Below are positions 1 to 8,741 of a DNA stretch of 64,000 nucleotides, piece by piece. The notes under the pieces are model-generated. The model was not told the DNA's origin. It worked only from the letters and a program-made list of their open reading frames with translations, and did not search any database. The position numbers were made by a program, and so were the translations under genes. The stretch lies in contig NZ_QPHM01000001.1 in assembly GCF_003336245.1 (NCBI RefSeq), forward strand, positions 558,001 through 622,000, given 5' to 3'. The stretch's first letter is position 1; every line of letters starts with the position of its first letter. The DNA is from Haloplanus salinus. GTDB lineage: Archaea > Halobacteriota > Halobacteria > Halobacteriales > Haloferacaceae.

Positions 1-339
1 AACCTCCAGCAGTTCGTCTTCGAGATCAAGCGCCGAGAGACGGTGCCCGCGGGGGAGCGCGAACGGGTCGACCGCGCGAAGAAGAACCTCCGGCGCGAGC
101 GCCTCCAGCGCCTCCAGCGCATCGAGGACGACGAGGTGAGCTACGAGGAGGGCGAGCGGCTGGTCGAGAGCATCATCGGCATCGATCGGGCGCTCAACGC
201 CCTCGAACAGCTCGGCCCCGCGAACCTCGAAACCGAGGCGCAAGCACAGGAGGCGGCCGACCGCAAGCGCTGGATGTCCTTCCTGAAGAAGGCGTTGGGC
301 CACGAGGACACCAGCCACAACACGCGGGGGCGCCCGTGA
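1..339 (+). CDS. DUF5788-like protein, C-terminal part (truncated by window start)
   Basis: Open from base 1 in frame to TGA at 337-339, so the N-terminus lies outside the window. The visible 112 residues are charged and helical, with an Arg/Glu-rich stretch and a conserved-looking EEGERLVESIIGIDRALNAL segment. I recognise this as resembling the haloarchaeal DUF5788 family, which often sits before polX; the family function is unknown to me. Its stop codon overlaps the GTG start of polX (GTGA), so the two are almost certainly co-transcribed. Function is not assigned. Confidence 0.6.
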   Translation, partial: NLQQFVFEIKRRETVPAGERERVDRAKKNLRRERLQRLQRIEDDEVSYEEGERLVESIIGIDRALNALEQLGPANLETEAQAQEAADRKRWMSFLKKALGHEDTSHNTRGRP

Positions 340-2096
340 GCCGGAACGCCGACGTCGCCGCCCGGTTCGAGGAGATGGCCGACCTCCTCGAGGCACGAGA
401 CGTGGAGTTCAAACCCCGGAGCTACCGTCGCGCCGCCGAGAACGTCCGCGACTGTCCCGTGGCGGTCGCGGAACTGGTCGACGAGGGGAAAGACGCGGTG
501 ATGGACGTCGACGGCGTCGGCGACGCCCTCGCGGACAAGATCATCGAGTACGTCGAGACCGGAACGATCGAGGAGCTCGAGGAACTTCGCGAGCAGCTGC
601 CCGTCGACATGGCGGCGCTCACGAGCGTCGAAGGGGTCGGGCCGAAGACGGTCGGAACGCTCTACGAGGCGCTCGGGATCACGACGCTCGACGAGCTCGA
701 AGCCGCGGCACGCGACGGCGAGATCCGTGCGGTCTCGGGCTTCGGCGAGAAGACCGAGGGGAACATCTTAGAGAACATCCCCTTCGCCCGACAGGCCCAG
801 AAGCGGGAACTACTCGGGGACGCCCGCCCCATCGCGGAGGAGCTACTCGACGCCCTCCGCGACGCCGACCCCATCGACCGTGCCGAGGTCGCAGGGTCGC
901 TCCGACGGTGGCGCGAGACGATCGGTGACGTGGACCTTCTCGCCGCGAGCGCGGACGGCGAGGCGGCGGTCGAGGCTTTCCTCGGCTGGGACCCGGACGC
1001 CGAGGTGATCGAATCCGGGACCACCAAGGCGAGCGTCCGTGCCCGAGGCGTGCGGATCGACTTGCGGGTCGTCGTTCCCGCGGAGTTCGGGTCGGCGCTC
1101 CAGTATTTCACCGGGAGCAAGGATCACAACGTCCACCTGCGCAACCTCGCCATCGGCCGCGACCTGAAGATGAACGAGTACGGAATCTTCGACGTGAGCG
1201 AGGCGTCGGGGACGCCTCGGGAAGCCGGCGACGACCAACGCGCCGGGGAGCGCCTCGGCGGCGAGACGGAAGCGGAGATGTACGGCGCCCTCGATCTACC
1301 CGTGATCCCACCGGAGCTCCGCGAGGATCGGGGCGAGATCGAGGCCGCGCAAGCGGGCGAGCTACCCGACCTGGTGACCGACGCCGAGATTCGGGGTGAC
1401 CTCCACACCCACACCGACTGGTCGGACGGGTCGGAGTCGGTCGAAACGATGATCGCGGCGGCCGCGGAGCGTGGCGACGACTACCTCGCGATCACCGACC
1501 ACGCGACCGGGCCGGGCATGGTCGGGGGTGTCGGCCTCGATGACGACGAACTACGCGAGCAACGCGAGACCGTCGCCGCGGCCGCCGCGGACGCCGAGGT
1601 CGAGGTCCTCCACGGCGTCGAGGCCAACGTCGACGCCGACGGCGGCCTCTCGGTGGGCGAGGACGTCCTCGCCGACCTCGACATCGTGATCGCCTCACCC
1701 CACAGCGACCTCGGGATGGATCGGGCGGCGGCGACCGAGCGCCTCGTCCGCGCGGTCGAACACCCGGAGACGGACGTGCTCGGCCACCCGACCGGCCGCC
1801 TCATCAACGACCGATCGGGGCTCACGCTCGACGTGGAGCGCCTCGCGACGGCCGCGGCCGACGCCGGAACGGCGCTGGAAGTGAACGCCAACCCCCACCG
1901 CCTCGACCTGAACGACGCGGCGATCCGGACCGCCGTCGAGACGGGGGCGACGGTCGTCGTCGACACCGACGCCCACGGAACCGGCGAACTCGACTTTCGA
2001 CGGTACGGCGTCCATACGGCACGGCGGGGGTGGGCGGAGACGGCCGACGTGCTCAACACGCGGTCGGTCGCGGACCTGCGGTCGTGGCTCGGATGA
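336..2096 (+). CDS. polX: PolX: DNA polymerase beta-type / PHP phosphoesterase
   Basis: 586 residues, the usual PolX length. N-terminal helix-hairpin-helix segments (about residues 1-150, with VDGVGDALADKI and VEGVGPKTV), a nucleotidyltransferase palm near residue 186 (AGSLRRWRETIGDVDLL, the GS...GD.D signature), and a C-terminal PHP domain from about residue 355 (DLHTHTDWSDGSE, later ITDHA and HPTGR) with the metal-binding histidines of a 3'-5' exonuclease/AP-site nuclease. The family fills gaps and processes ends in base excision repair. GTG start at 336 overlaps the upstream stop; its own TGA overlaps the ATG of the next gene, so it is the middle gene of a translationally coupled operon. 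Confidence 0.95.
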   Translation: MSRNADVAARFEEMADLLEARDVEFKPRSYRRAAENVRDCPVAVAELVDEGKDAVMDVDGVGDALADKIIEYVETGTIEELEELREQLPVDMAALTSVEGVGPKTVGTLYEALGITTLDELEAAARDGEIRAVSGFGEKTEGNILENIPFARQAQKRELLGDARPIAEELLDALRDADPIDRAEVAGSLRRWRETIGDVDLLAASADGEAAVEAFLGWDPDAEVIESGTTKASVRARGVRIDLRVVVPAEFGSALQYFTGSKDHNVHLRNLAIGRDLKMNEYGIFDVSEASGTPREAGDDQRAGERLGGETEAEMYGALDLPVIPPELREDRGEIEAAQAGELPDLVTDAEIRGDLHTHTDWSDGSESVETMIAAAAERGDDYLAITDHATGPGMVGGVGLDDDELREQRETVAAAAADAEVEVLHGVEANVDADGGLSVGEDVLADLDIVIASPHSDLGMDRAAATERLVRAVEHPETDVLGHPTGRLINDRSGLTLDVERLATAAADAGTALEVNANPHRLDLNDAAIRTAVETGATVVVDTDAHGTGELDFRRYGVHTARRGWAETADVLNTRSVADLRSWLG

Positions 2097-2533
2097 CCCG
2101 CTTTCTCTGTGACGCGATGCTCGGCAAACTGGCGCGCTACCTGCGGATGTGTGGCTACGATACGGCGTACGCGCTCGACCGGGGGGTCGAGGCGGACGCC
2201 GCGGTCGGTGACCTGACGCGCCGAGAGGGCCGGACGCTCCTCACCCGGGACGCCGACCTCGCGGCGCGGACGGCGGGCGCCGTCCTGCTCACGGAACGGG
2301 ACGTCGAGGCACAGCTACGCGAACTCCGAGATGTGGGCGTGTCGCTGTCGCTGCCGGAGACGCCGCGGCGATGTGGGCGGTGCAACGGGACGCTCGAACG
2401 GGTCGACGCGGACGGGGGGACGCCCGCCGACGCGCCGGACCCCGCGGGGACGCCCGTCTGGCGGTGTGTGGAGTGCGGACAGCACTTCTGGAAGGGGAGC
2501 CACTGGGACGACGTTCGAAGCCGGCTGCCTTAG
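2093..2533 (+). CDS. Mut7-C RNase domain protein with zinc ribbon
   Basis: 146 residues from the ATG at 2093, which overlaps the polX stop (ATGA); a longer in-frame start at 2030 lies inside polX and was not chosen. The N-terminal PIN-like Mut7-C domain (DUF82) shows FLCDAMLGKLARYLRMCGYD and LLTRDADL with the expected acidic residues. The C-terminus is a zinc ribbon with CGRC and CVEC pairs followed by FWKGSHW. Family members are predicted ribonucleases; the substrate is unknown. Its TAG stop overlaps the stop of the convergent gene by 4 bases (TTAG, 2530-2533). Confidence 0.88.
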   Translation: MTRFLCDAMLGKLARYLRMCGYDTAYALDRGVEADAAVGDLTRREGRTLLTRDADLAARTAGAVLLTERDVEAQLRELRDVGVSLSLPETPRRCGRCNGTLERVDADGGTPADAPDPAGTPVWRCVECGQHFWKGSHWDDVRSRLP

Positions 2534-3411
2534 CGACCGCTCCAGTCCTCGCAGGCGTCCATGTCGGACATGACGCCGTCGTGGTAGCCACAGTAGGGCT
2601 GGATGCCGCGCTCGGTGCGGACGTACTCGAAGTGTTCGCAGTTGCCGCAGTAGCGATCGGCGGCGTCGGTGCTGGTGCCGGTCGCGGCCGAGGACTGCCA
2701 CACCTCGCCGCCGGACCCCGTAGCCGTGGCCGTGCCGCCACCCGTCGGCGCGGAGGAGGTGACGGACGCCACCTCGCGGATGTCGTCGTCGTCGCTTCCG
2801 CCGTCGCTCACTCCCGCGCCGACGCTGGCCGTCGGCGTGGAGCTGCTGCCGCCGAGGCCGACGCTTCCGTGTGAGGCCCTGCGGTCGACTTCGATCACCT
2901 TCGTCTCGCCCTGGCGCGTCACCTCCATCGTGACGGTGCCGCCGGGGTCGTTTCGCGTCTTGAAGTTGGCGATGCCGACGAACAGACACCAGAAGGTGGT
3001 GAGCGCGCCGAGGAAGTAGACGCCGACGGTGGGGAGCGTCAGGTCGACCATGCCGGGCGCGCAGTTGGCGCCGGACCACCGACAGGGGTAGGCGTGAGCG
3101 AAGAGCGCGACGCCGAGGACGGCGACGCTGGCGCCGATGCCCGCGGCGGCGCGGGTGGAGCGCTCCGCCGGCAGGACGGCCGAGATGCCGAGGAAGACGG
3201 CGGGGACGCCGAGGCCGGCGAGGATGCCGCCGTACTCCCGCACGTCGAAGAGGGTGGTGCCACCGCCCATCAGTACGTCGGTCGTGGCGACGACGATGCC
3301 CGCAACGACGAGGACGATGCCGACGACGAACAGACTCGCCCCCGCGTAGATCTGCCGGAGGCTGGGCCCGCTCCGGTCGTCCCCGTGGTAGACCTCCCCG
3401 AGACTGGTCAT
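2530..3411 (-). CDS. Four-helix membrane protein with cytoplasmic zinc-binding tail
   Basis: 293 residues from the ATG at 3411 (MTSLGEVYHG). Four hydrophobic segments lie in the first half (YAGASLFVVGIVLVVAGIVV, a second near GILAGLGVPAVFL, a third near GIGASVAVLGVALF and a fourth near GVYFLGALTTFWCLFV). A Ser/Gly/Asp-rich linker follows, then a C-terminal Cys/His cluster (YCGNCEHF and PYCGYH...ACEDW) that looks like a small metal-binding module. I believe it belongs to a haloarchaeal DUF family of unknown function (possibly DUF7139). Convergent with the Mut7-C gene. Confidence 0.75.
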   Translation of the reverse strand: MTSLGEVYHGDDRSGPSLRQIYAGASLFVVGIVLVVAGIVVATTDVLMGGGTTLFDVREYGGILAGLGVPAVFLGISAVLPAERSTRAAAGIGASVAVLGVALFAHAYPCRWSGANCAPGMVDLTLPTVGVYFLGALTTFWCLFVGIANFKTRNDPGGTVTMEVTRQGETKVIEVDRRASHGSVGLGGSSSTPTASVGAGVSDGGSDDDDIREVASVTSSAPTGGGTATATGSGGEVWQSSAATGTSTDAADRYCGNCEHFEYVRTERGIQPYCGYHDGVMSDMDACEDWSGR

Positions 3412-3577
3412 ACGCTGGCTACAGCCGCCTCCCACAAAACCCTACGTCAGACGGGCGTGTGACGACGATCCGGCGCCGTCGGCGGGAGTTCCGCCGGGAC
3501 GGAGGTGGTGATGCGGCGGGGTGTCGAACTCACGGCCCGGACGACGCCAACAGTCTCAGGTTTCTTATCGGCGGGTT

Positions 3578-3724
3578 GTGAGTCGGTTGTATGGGGATAG
3601 TTGGCAGGAGACGACGAGTGGGACGGGCAGCAACGGGCTGAAGTTCGGCGCGCTGAAGCTCGGCGTCGACCTGCTCTCGGTCGCGGGTGACGTCGACCGG
3701 GCGATATGGCGGGTGCTACCGTAG
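3578..3724 (+). CDS. Possible small protein (48 aa)
   Basis: Within the 446-base gap 3412-3857, a GTG at 3578 opens a 48-residue frame ending WRVLP at 3724. The second half (GLKFGALKLGVDLLSVAGDVD) reads like an amphipathic protein segment rather than a shadow frame. No family is recognised and the start is uncertain (TTG at 3587 is an alternative; the frame stays open back to an ATG at 3521). A TATA-like TTTCTTATC lies at 3561-3569. The remainder of the gap is GC-rich with a GGCGGGGCCGGCGA-type repeated stretch at about 3761-3808. Confidence 0.25.
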   Translation: MSRLYGDSWQETTSGTGSNGLKFGALKLGVDLLSVAGDVDRAIWRVLP

Positions 3725-3826
3725 CCTCCGTCACGTCCCCGGCGTCGGGAGGGTGTCGTGTGGCGGGGTCGGCGGGGCCGGCGAGGCCGGCGGGGCCGGG
3801 ATCGGCCGAGTCACGCGGTCCGAAGG

Positions 3827-3833
3827 GGTTAAC
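3827..3833 (+). promoter_or_regulatory. TATA-like box of the DUF5789 gene
   Basis: GGTTAAC centred about 28 bases before the ATG at 3858, in otherwise GC-rich sequence. This spacing predicts a leaderless or nearly leaderless transcript, as is usual in haloarchaea. Confidence 0.5.
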
Positions 3834-3857
3834 TCACGGGGGGCAGTACCGCGAGCC

Positions 3858-4148
3858 ATGAGCGACGACACGGACGAGGAGGAAGCGCCGGCGGTCGAAC
3901 TCGGCGAGGGCGACCCGGTCGAGGGGGCGCCGCTCGCACGAGTGGCCTCGCGACTCACCTGGCCGCAGGAAGCGAGCAGGGTGCGCGAGAAGGAAGGCGG
4001 GGCGACGATCCGGACGCCGGACGGCCCTCGGACCCTCGATTCGATTCTCGACGCCGTCGACGAGACGTACTTCGACACCCGACAGACGTTCCTCGACGCC
4101 GTCCAGTCGGAGATCGGAACGGGTCCGGTCCCCACGGCGGGGGAGTGA
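3858..4148 (+). CDS. DUF5789 family protein
   Basis: 96 residues from ATG 3858, selected over the longer frame because of the TATA-like box 28 bases upstream and the typical acidic N-terminus (MSDDTDEEEAP). The core shows EKEGGATIRTPDGPRTL and a helical tail ILDAVDETYFDTRQTFLDAV, the pattern I associate with DUF5789. No catalytic motif is visible. It is a small, soluble, acidic protein of unknown function, followed after 48 bases by the CPBP protease gene. Confidence 0.75.
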   Translation: MSDDTDEEEAPAVELGEGDPVEGAPLARVASRLTWPQEASRVREKEGGATIRTPDGPRTLDSILDAVDETYFDTRQTFLDAVQSEIGTGPVPTAGE

Positions 4149-4196
4149 GCGCCCCGCCGGCGAGGAACTATCCCCCTCCACGACGAACTGCGGGCG

Positions 4197-4856
4197 ATGC
4201 GCTCCCGACTCTCCTGGGTACAGACGTCGCTGCTCGCCGGCCTCGCCCTCGCCGTGCTGTGGTCGCTCTGGAGCGTTCCGTCGACCAGTCTCGACGCCCG
4301 TCTCGTCCGCGACGTGACCCTGTTCGTCGGCCTGCCCGGGGCGCTCGCGCTGGCACGGGGTCGTGACCTCGGCTGGCGCGTCGACCGCCGTGCCCTCCGC
4401 AACACCGTCCTGCTCGCCGCCTTCGTCACGCCGTTTTACGTCGTCGGCTCGTCGCTGCCGACGATCCGGGCGTACTACCCGATGTGGGAGACCAGTACCG
4501 CGGTCGTCGACTTCGTCCCCCACGCCATCGCGCAGTTCGCCGTCGCCGCGGCCGCGGAGACGTACTACCGCGGGTTGCTCTGTGTCGGCGTCCGCGAACT
4601 CGGGTTCAAGAGCGTCTTCATCAGCCCCGTCGTTTACGCCGTCCACCACGTCCACAAGCCGCCGATCGAACTGCTCCTCTCAGCGCCGACGGACGTGCTC
4701 TTCGGCGCCGTCGACTATAGGAGCGAGTCCATCCTCCCGTCCGTGGTCGCCCACGGGTTCGGCCTGGCGCTTCTGGACTGGCTGGTCCTTCACCCGCCGG
4801 TCGTTCCGACGGCGACCGTCGTTCGGGTCCTCTCGTGGCTTCCCGTGCCCCTGTGA
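4197..4856 (+). CDS. CPBP-family intramembrane metalloprotease-like protein
   Basis: 219 residues with about six membrane helices. The three CPBP (Abi/CAAX protease-like) motifs are recognisable: AAAETYYRG in place of the usual EExxxR (the first Glu is Ala here), VVYAVHHVHKP supplying the FxxxH-type histidine, and VVAHGFGLALLD supplying the last HxxxN/D pair. Family members are glutamic-type intramembrane proteases that process prenylated or other membrane proteins; the haloarchaeal substrate is unknown. Loss of the first Glu could weaken or change activity. Lies between DUF5789 and the universal stress protein gene. Confidence 0.82.
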   Translation: MRSRLSWVQTSLLAGLALAVLWSLWSVPSTSLDARLVRDVTLFVGLPGALALARGRDLGWRVDRRALRNTVLLAAFVTPFYVVGSSLPTIRAYYPMWETSTAVVDFVPHAIAQFAVAAAAETYYRGLLCVGVRELGFKSVFISPVVYAVHHVHKPPIELLLSAPTDVLFGAVDYRSESILPSVVAHGFGLALLDWLVLHPPVVPTATVVRVLSWLPVPL

Positions 4857-4866
4857 TCCCGGGGTG

Positions 4867-4875
4867 GCTTTATAC
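4867..4875 (+). promoter_or_regulatory. TATA-like box of the UspA gene
   Basis: GCTTTATAC centred about 27 bases before ATG 4899, fitting a leaderless transcript. Confidence 0.6.
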
Positions 4876-4898
4876 CGACGCCGCCCGTCGTCCCACAT

Positions 4899-5324
4899 AT
4901 GGCAGTGATCGAACACGTAGTCGTCCCGACGGACGGGAGCAAGGCGTCGAAACGCGCGGCCGAACACGCCATCGACCTCGTTGACGCCGACGGTCGAATC
5001 ACGGCCCTCTACGTCATCGACATGGGTGACGCGGACTACGTAGCCGTCCCGAGCGACATCGCGGAGACCAAAGAGCGCATCCGCACGAAAGGGCAAACTC
5101 TCGTCGACGACGTCCGCGAACTGGCCGTCGACGCCGGGATCGAGTGCGACACGGCGGTCGTGACGGGCATCGCCGACGAGGAGATCGTCGCCTACGCCGA
5201 AGCGAACGGCGCCGACCTGATAGCTCTCGGAAAGCACGGCAAGCGGGACCCGGACAAACCCTTGATCGGCAACACGGCCCGTCGGGTCGTCCAAGAGTCG
5301 TCGGTACCGGTGCATACGGTGTGA
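4899..5324 (+). CDS. Universal stress protein (UspA family)
   Basis: 141 residues, standard single-domain Usp. Begins with the typical beta-strand VIEHVVVPTDGSKASKRAAEHA, and carries the ATP-binding loop in the second half (LIALGKHGKRDPDKPLIGN, close to the G-2x-G-9x-G-S/T pattern) followed by ARRVVQESSVPVHTV. Usp proteins are soluble nucleotide-binding proteins linked to stress and signalling; the partner here is unknown. A TATA-like box upstream suggests its own leaderless promoter. Confidence 0.93.
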   Translation: MAVIEHVVVPTDGSKASKRAAEHAIDLVDADGRITALYVIDMGDADYVAVPSDIAETKERIRTKGQTLVDDVRELAVDAGIECDTAVVTGIADEEIVAYAEANGADLIALGKHGKRDPDKPLIGNTARRVVQESSVPVHTV

Positions 5325-5331
5325 TTTATCC
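5325..5331 (+). promoter_or_regulatory. TATA-like box of the DUF302 gene
   Basis: TTTATCC directly after the UspA stop, centred 27 bases before ATG 5355; predicts a separate leaderless transcript for the DUF302 gene despite the short gap. Confidence 0.55.
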
Positions 5332-5354
5332 CAGTCCCACTACTACCCACAGCC

Positions 5355-5795
5355 ATGACGTTCCCGATCGATCCGACCGTCGTCGATCCCGAAGATATCG
5401 GCGAGAAGCGCGCAACCCTCGAGATGGACCACGAAGAGGCGATCGAACACGTCCGCGAGACGTTCGAAGGGGCCGGCTTCGGCGTGCCCGTGGAGTTCTC
5501 CGTCTCCGGGATGCTCAACGAGAAGATCGACGCCGGGCGCGATCCCTACTACGTCCTCGGCGCGTGCAACCCCACGGTGGCGGACCGCGTCCTCGACGCC
5601 AGCGACGGCCGCGTGGGTGCGCTCATGCCGTGTAACGTCGTCGTCTGGCAGGAAGAGCCGGGCGTCCAGACCGTCTACCACGTCAGCATCATGCGGATCG
5701 GCCGACTGCTCGGCATGGCGCCGGACGACGAGGAGATGGCCGACATAATCGCCGAGACGGGCGAGATGGTCGAGGCGGCGTACGCGGCGCTGTAG
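5355..5795 (+). CDS. DUF302 domain protein
   Basis: 146 residues forming a single DUF302 domain: MDHEEAIEHVRETFEGAGFG near the start, then the family's core (YVLGACNPTVADRVLDAS, MPCNVVVWQEEPG) and a short helical tail. DUF302 proteins are small alpha/beta proteins often found near redox or metal functions; no reaction is established. It follows the UspA gene and may share a stress-related role, which is inference from position only. Confidence 0.9.
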   Translation: MTFPIDPTVVDPEDIGEKRATLEMDHEEAIEHVRETFEGAGFGVPVEFSVSGMLNEKIDAGRDPYYVLGACNPTVADRVLDASDGRVGALMPCNVVVWQEEPGVQTVYHVSIMRIGRLLGMAPDDEEMADIIAETGEMVEAAYAAL

Positions 5796-5875
5796 CGGCG
5801 GCCGAACGACCGCCCTTCGTACCGCCGTCGTGTCGAAACGATCAACTGTCCTCTGCCACCTGTTGTAGACGTTCG

Positions 5876-7423
5876 ATGGTCCGCGCGCAGACCGAGTACG
5901 TCGATTCGCGGGTGACGATCACCTACGTCGGGACCATCCTCAAGTTCATCGGCGTCGCGCCGTCGTTCCCGCTGGTCGTGGCGCTCTACTACGGCGAGGA
6001 CCCGCTCCCGTTCGCTGCGGCGATCGTCGTCATGATCGGTATCGGGGGTCTCCTAGAGCGGGTCGGCGGCGACGGCGAACTCGGCAATCGGGAGGCGTTC
6101 CTGCTGGTGAGCCTCGCGTGGGTGGCGGTCCCGCTCGTCGGAACGGTGCCGTACCTCGTCGCCGGGACGGGGACCGTCGCGGCCCCCGTCAACGCGCTGT
6201 TCGAGAGCATGAGCGGGTTCACGACGACCGGCGCGACCGTGCTCGGGGAGATTTCGGTCGAGCGCCACGGCCACGCGATGTTGCTGTGGCGACAGCTCAC
6301 GCAGTGGATCGGTGGGATGGGCATCCTCGTGTTGATGGTCGCCATCCTGCCCGAACTGTCGGTCGGCGGGGCACAGATCATCGATCAGGAGGCGCCGGGG
6401 CTCTCCTTGGAGAAACTGACGCCGCGCATCCAAGAGACCGCACGTGCGCTGTGGCGCATCTACGCGGGGTTCACGGTTCTCGCGGCGGCCGTCTACTACG
6501 GGCTGTATCTGGGTGGCGTCGCGCCGAACATGGATCTCTACAACGCGGTCGCACACGCGCTGACGACGATGCCGACGGGTGGATTCTCGCCCGAAGCCCG
6601 GAGCGTCGAAGCGTTCTCGCCCGCCGTCCAGTGGGCGGTGATGCCGTTCATGCTCGTCGCCGGGACGAACTTCGCCCTGTTCTGGTACGTCCTCGAGGGG
6701 GAGCCGCGCCGACTGATCGACAACGCCGAGTTCCGGTCGTACCTGCTCGCCGTCGTCGGCGTCGGGGCCGTCGTCTCGGCGACGCTCTACGCCGGCGTCG
6801 GCATCGCCGGGTCGACGCCGGCCGTCGGCGTGATTCCGGGGAACGTCGAGAACGCGCTGCGTCAGGGACTCTTCCAAGTGATCGCTATCGTGACCACGAC
6901 CGGGTACGCGAGCATGGACGTCAACGCGTGGGACGCCTCCGCACAGACGATCCTGCTGTTCGCGTACTTCCTCGGCGGGTCGGCGGGATCGGCCGCCGGG
7001 TCGATCAAAATCGTCCGCTGGGTGCTGATCGAGAAGTCGATCGGTCGGTCGCTGTTCACTTCGGTCCACCCGAAAGCGGTCAAGCCGGTGCGGCTGGGAA
7101 CGGAACCCGTCGACGACGGGACGATCCGGGACGTGTTCGTGTTCGTCCTGCTCTTTCTGGTGTTGTTCGTCCTCTCGACGGTCCTCCTCTATCTCGATAG
7201 CTTCCGGACCCCCGAGGTGTCGCTGTCCGGGCTGGATGCGATGAGCGTCGCCATCGCCACGCTGGGGAACGTCGGTCCCGGCTTCGGCGTCGTCGGCCCG
7301 ATGAACAGCTTCCTCCCCTTCTCGGACGTCGCGAAGCTCTACATGATCTTGCTGATGTGGATCGGCCGGCTGGAGGTGCTCTCGGTGCTCGTCATCTTCA
7401 CGCCGTCGTTCTGGCGGTGGTGA
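5876..7423 (+). CDS. trkH: TrkH-family potassium uptake channel subunit (1)
   Basis: 515 residues with the four MPM repeats of Trk/Ktr channel subunits. Selectivity-filter loops are visible in order: TTTGATV, MPTGGFS, TTTGYAS and NVGPGFG. The membrane protein conducts K+ inward and is normally gated by a cytoplasmic TrkA/KtrA RCK subunit, which is not encoded next to it. A second trkH lies at 27263. Begins at ATG 5876 with a hydrophilic VRAQTEYVDSR leader before the first helix. High intracellular K+ is the osmolyte strategy of haloarchaea, so the assignment is biologically consistent. Confidence 0.93.
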   Translation: MVRAQTEYVDSRVTITYVGTILKFIGVAPSFPLVVALYYGEDPLPFAAAIVVMIGIGGLLERVGGDGELGNREAFLLVSLAWVAVPLVGTVPYLVAGTGTVAAPVNALFESMSGFTTTGATVLGEISVERHGHAMLLWRQLTQWIGGMGILVLMVAILPELSVGGAQIIDQEAPGLSLEKLTPRIQETARALWRIYAGFTVLAAAVYYGLYLGGVAPNMDLYNAVAHALTTMPTGGFSPEARSVEAFSPAVQWAVMPFMLVAGTNFALFWYVLEGEPRRLIDNAEFRSYLLAVVGVGAVVSATLYAGVGIAGSTPAVGVIPGNVENALRQGLFQVIAIVTTTGYASMDVNAWDASAQTILLFAYFLGGSAGSAAGSIKIVRWVLIEKSIGRSLFTSVHPKAVKPVRLGTEPVDDGTIRDVFVFVLLFLVLFVLSTVLLYLDSFRTPEVSLSGLDAMSVAIATLGNVGPGFGVVGPMNSFLPFSDVAKLYMILLMWIGRLEVLSVLVIFTPSFWRW

Positions 7424-7452
7424 TGGCTGAGGCGGGGAACTCGGTTGGCGGG

Positions 7453-8703
7453 CTAGAACTGATCGAGCGTCGTCTGCAGTCCCGCGACCATCGTCGACTT
7501 CCGCCGGAGCGCCGCGAGCGACGTGGGGAGATAGTCGACGACGCCCCGCACCGCCTCCGCGAGCGTCTCGGCCGTCGCGTGGTCGCCATCGAAGGCGTGG
7601 CGCACCCCCTCACGGACCTGCCAGACGCCCGCTGGGCCCCAGTAGTCGTCGGAGACGTGCCGGAGGACGAGGCATTTCGCTTGCCGGGTCCGGTCGTCGA
7701 GATGTTCGAGGACGGCCAGCCGGGCGGCGTGATACGCGCCCGCCGTCTCCTCGACGTAGCCGGTGCGGCCCCCGTAGCCCTCGCGGTCGGCGGCGAGCCA
7801 CGTCCCCGCTTTGGGGTCGGGGTTCCAGACGCTCCCGGGCGCCTTCAGTTCGACGAGTTCGTACTCCCACCGTCCCGGCGCGAGAATCACCCAGTAGGCG
7901 TTGCCGAGAAAGTCGTTGCGGTGGATCTCTACCCCGTCGATGCTCCGCGCGTCCCGGAGCGACCCCCGCAGGAACCCGCCCACGGTGTCGTCGACGGCGG
8001 TGATCGACCACCGCGTCGGGACGAGCCGACGGTTCTCGCTCCGGCCGAGCGCCCCCGCCGAGAGGATGGTGTTCACCTCGTACACGTCGAAGCCGCGGCG
8101 ATAGAGGTAGTTGATCGCCCCCTCGGCGCGCCAGTCGTCGTCCTCCAGCGTCTTCTCCACCGGCCGGGGGACGTGTGGGTTCTCGCCCAACCGTGCCGAG
8201 CGGGCGCGGACGCTCGGTCCGGTCGGCGTCGAGACGCCGTCGGCGTCGAAGTCGACCGAGGGGTCGCCGTCGAGTCCGATCTCTACGTCGACCGGGCGGT
8301 CCGCGATGGCGACTTCGCGGCCGACGCCGAGGAAGCCGTCCCAGGCGTCGTGGGCGTCGACGACCGTCGACCGTCGGGAGTTGAGCAGTCCCGTTCGTCG
8401 ACGGAACACCTCGTCCAGGTCGACGCCTTCCTCGTACCACGCGCCGCTGGTGACGTAGCTGTCCGCCCGGCCTTCGTCGCCGACGGGTGAGAGGATGCCG
8501 GTGGAGACGTTCGGATAGTTCGACGCCCCGACGAAGATGGAGGGCGAGACGCTCCCGACGACGGCGTCGCCGGAGACGGACTGCTGGACGCGGTCGGCGA
8601 CCCCCTCGACGTGGTCGAGAATCTCGTAGGACTTCTCCTTCGCGAGGCGCCGTCGCTCGGCGCGTTCGTTCGCCTCGAGGTCCACGAACTCGTCGAGGCG
8701 CAT
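7453..8703 (-). CDS. nreA: NreA DNA repair protein (archaeal Nre family)
   Basis: 416 residues. Matches the archaeal Nre family, with the conserved GNAYWVILAPGRWEYELVEL and CLVLRHVSDDYWGPAGVWQ segments. The last seven residues QTTLDQF are a clear PCNA-interacting (PIP) box, a family hallmark that docks the protein on the sliding clamp. In Haloferax volcanii NreA is linked to repair of mitomycin C damage; the biochemical activity is not settled. Lies 38 bases downstream of the tfb gene on the same strand and may be co-transcribed. Confidence 0.92.
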   Translation of the reverse strand: MRLDEFVDLEANERAERRRLAKEKSYEILDHVEGVADRVQQSVSGDAVVGSVSPSIFVGASNYPNVSTGILSPVGDEGRADSYVTSGAWYEEGVDLDEVFRRRTGLLNSRRSTVVDAHDAWDGFLGVGREVAIADRPVDVEIGLDGDPSVDFDADGVSTPTGPSVRARSARLGENPHVPRPVEKTLEDDDWRAEGAINYLYRRGFDVYEVNTILSAGALGRSENRRLVPTRWSITAVDDTVGGFLRGSLRDARSIDGVEIHRNDFLGNAYWVILAPGRWEYELVELKAPGSVWNPDPKAGTWLAADREGYGGRTGYVEETAGAYHAARLAVLEHLDDRTRQAKCLVLRHVSDDYWGPAGVWQVREGVRHAFDGDHATAETLAEAVRGVVDYLPTSLAALRRKSTMVAGLQTTLDQF

Positions 8704-8741
8704 AGCGGCAGTTGTGCCGGCCGAGATTTGAAGCTGTCGCG

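Noticed and set aside
1481-2059. 192-codon minus-strand ORF opposite polX
   Set aside because: Ser/Arg-rich shadow of the PHP domain coding strand.
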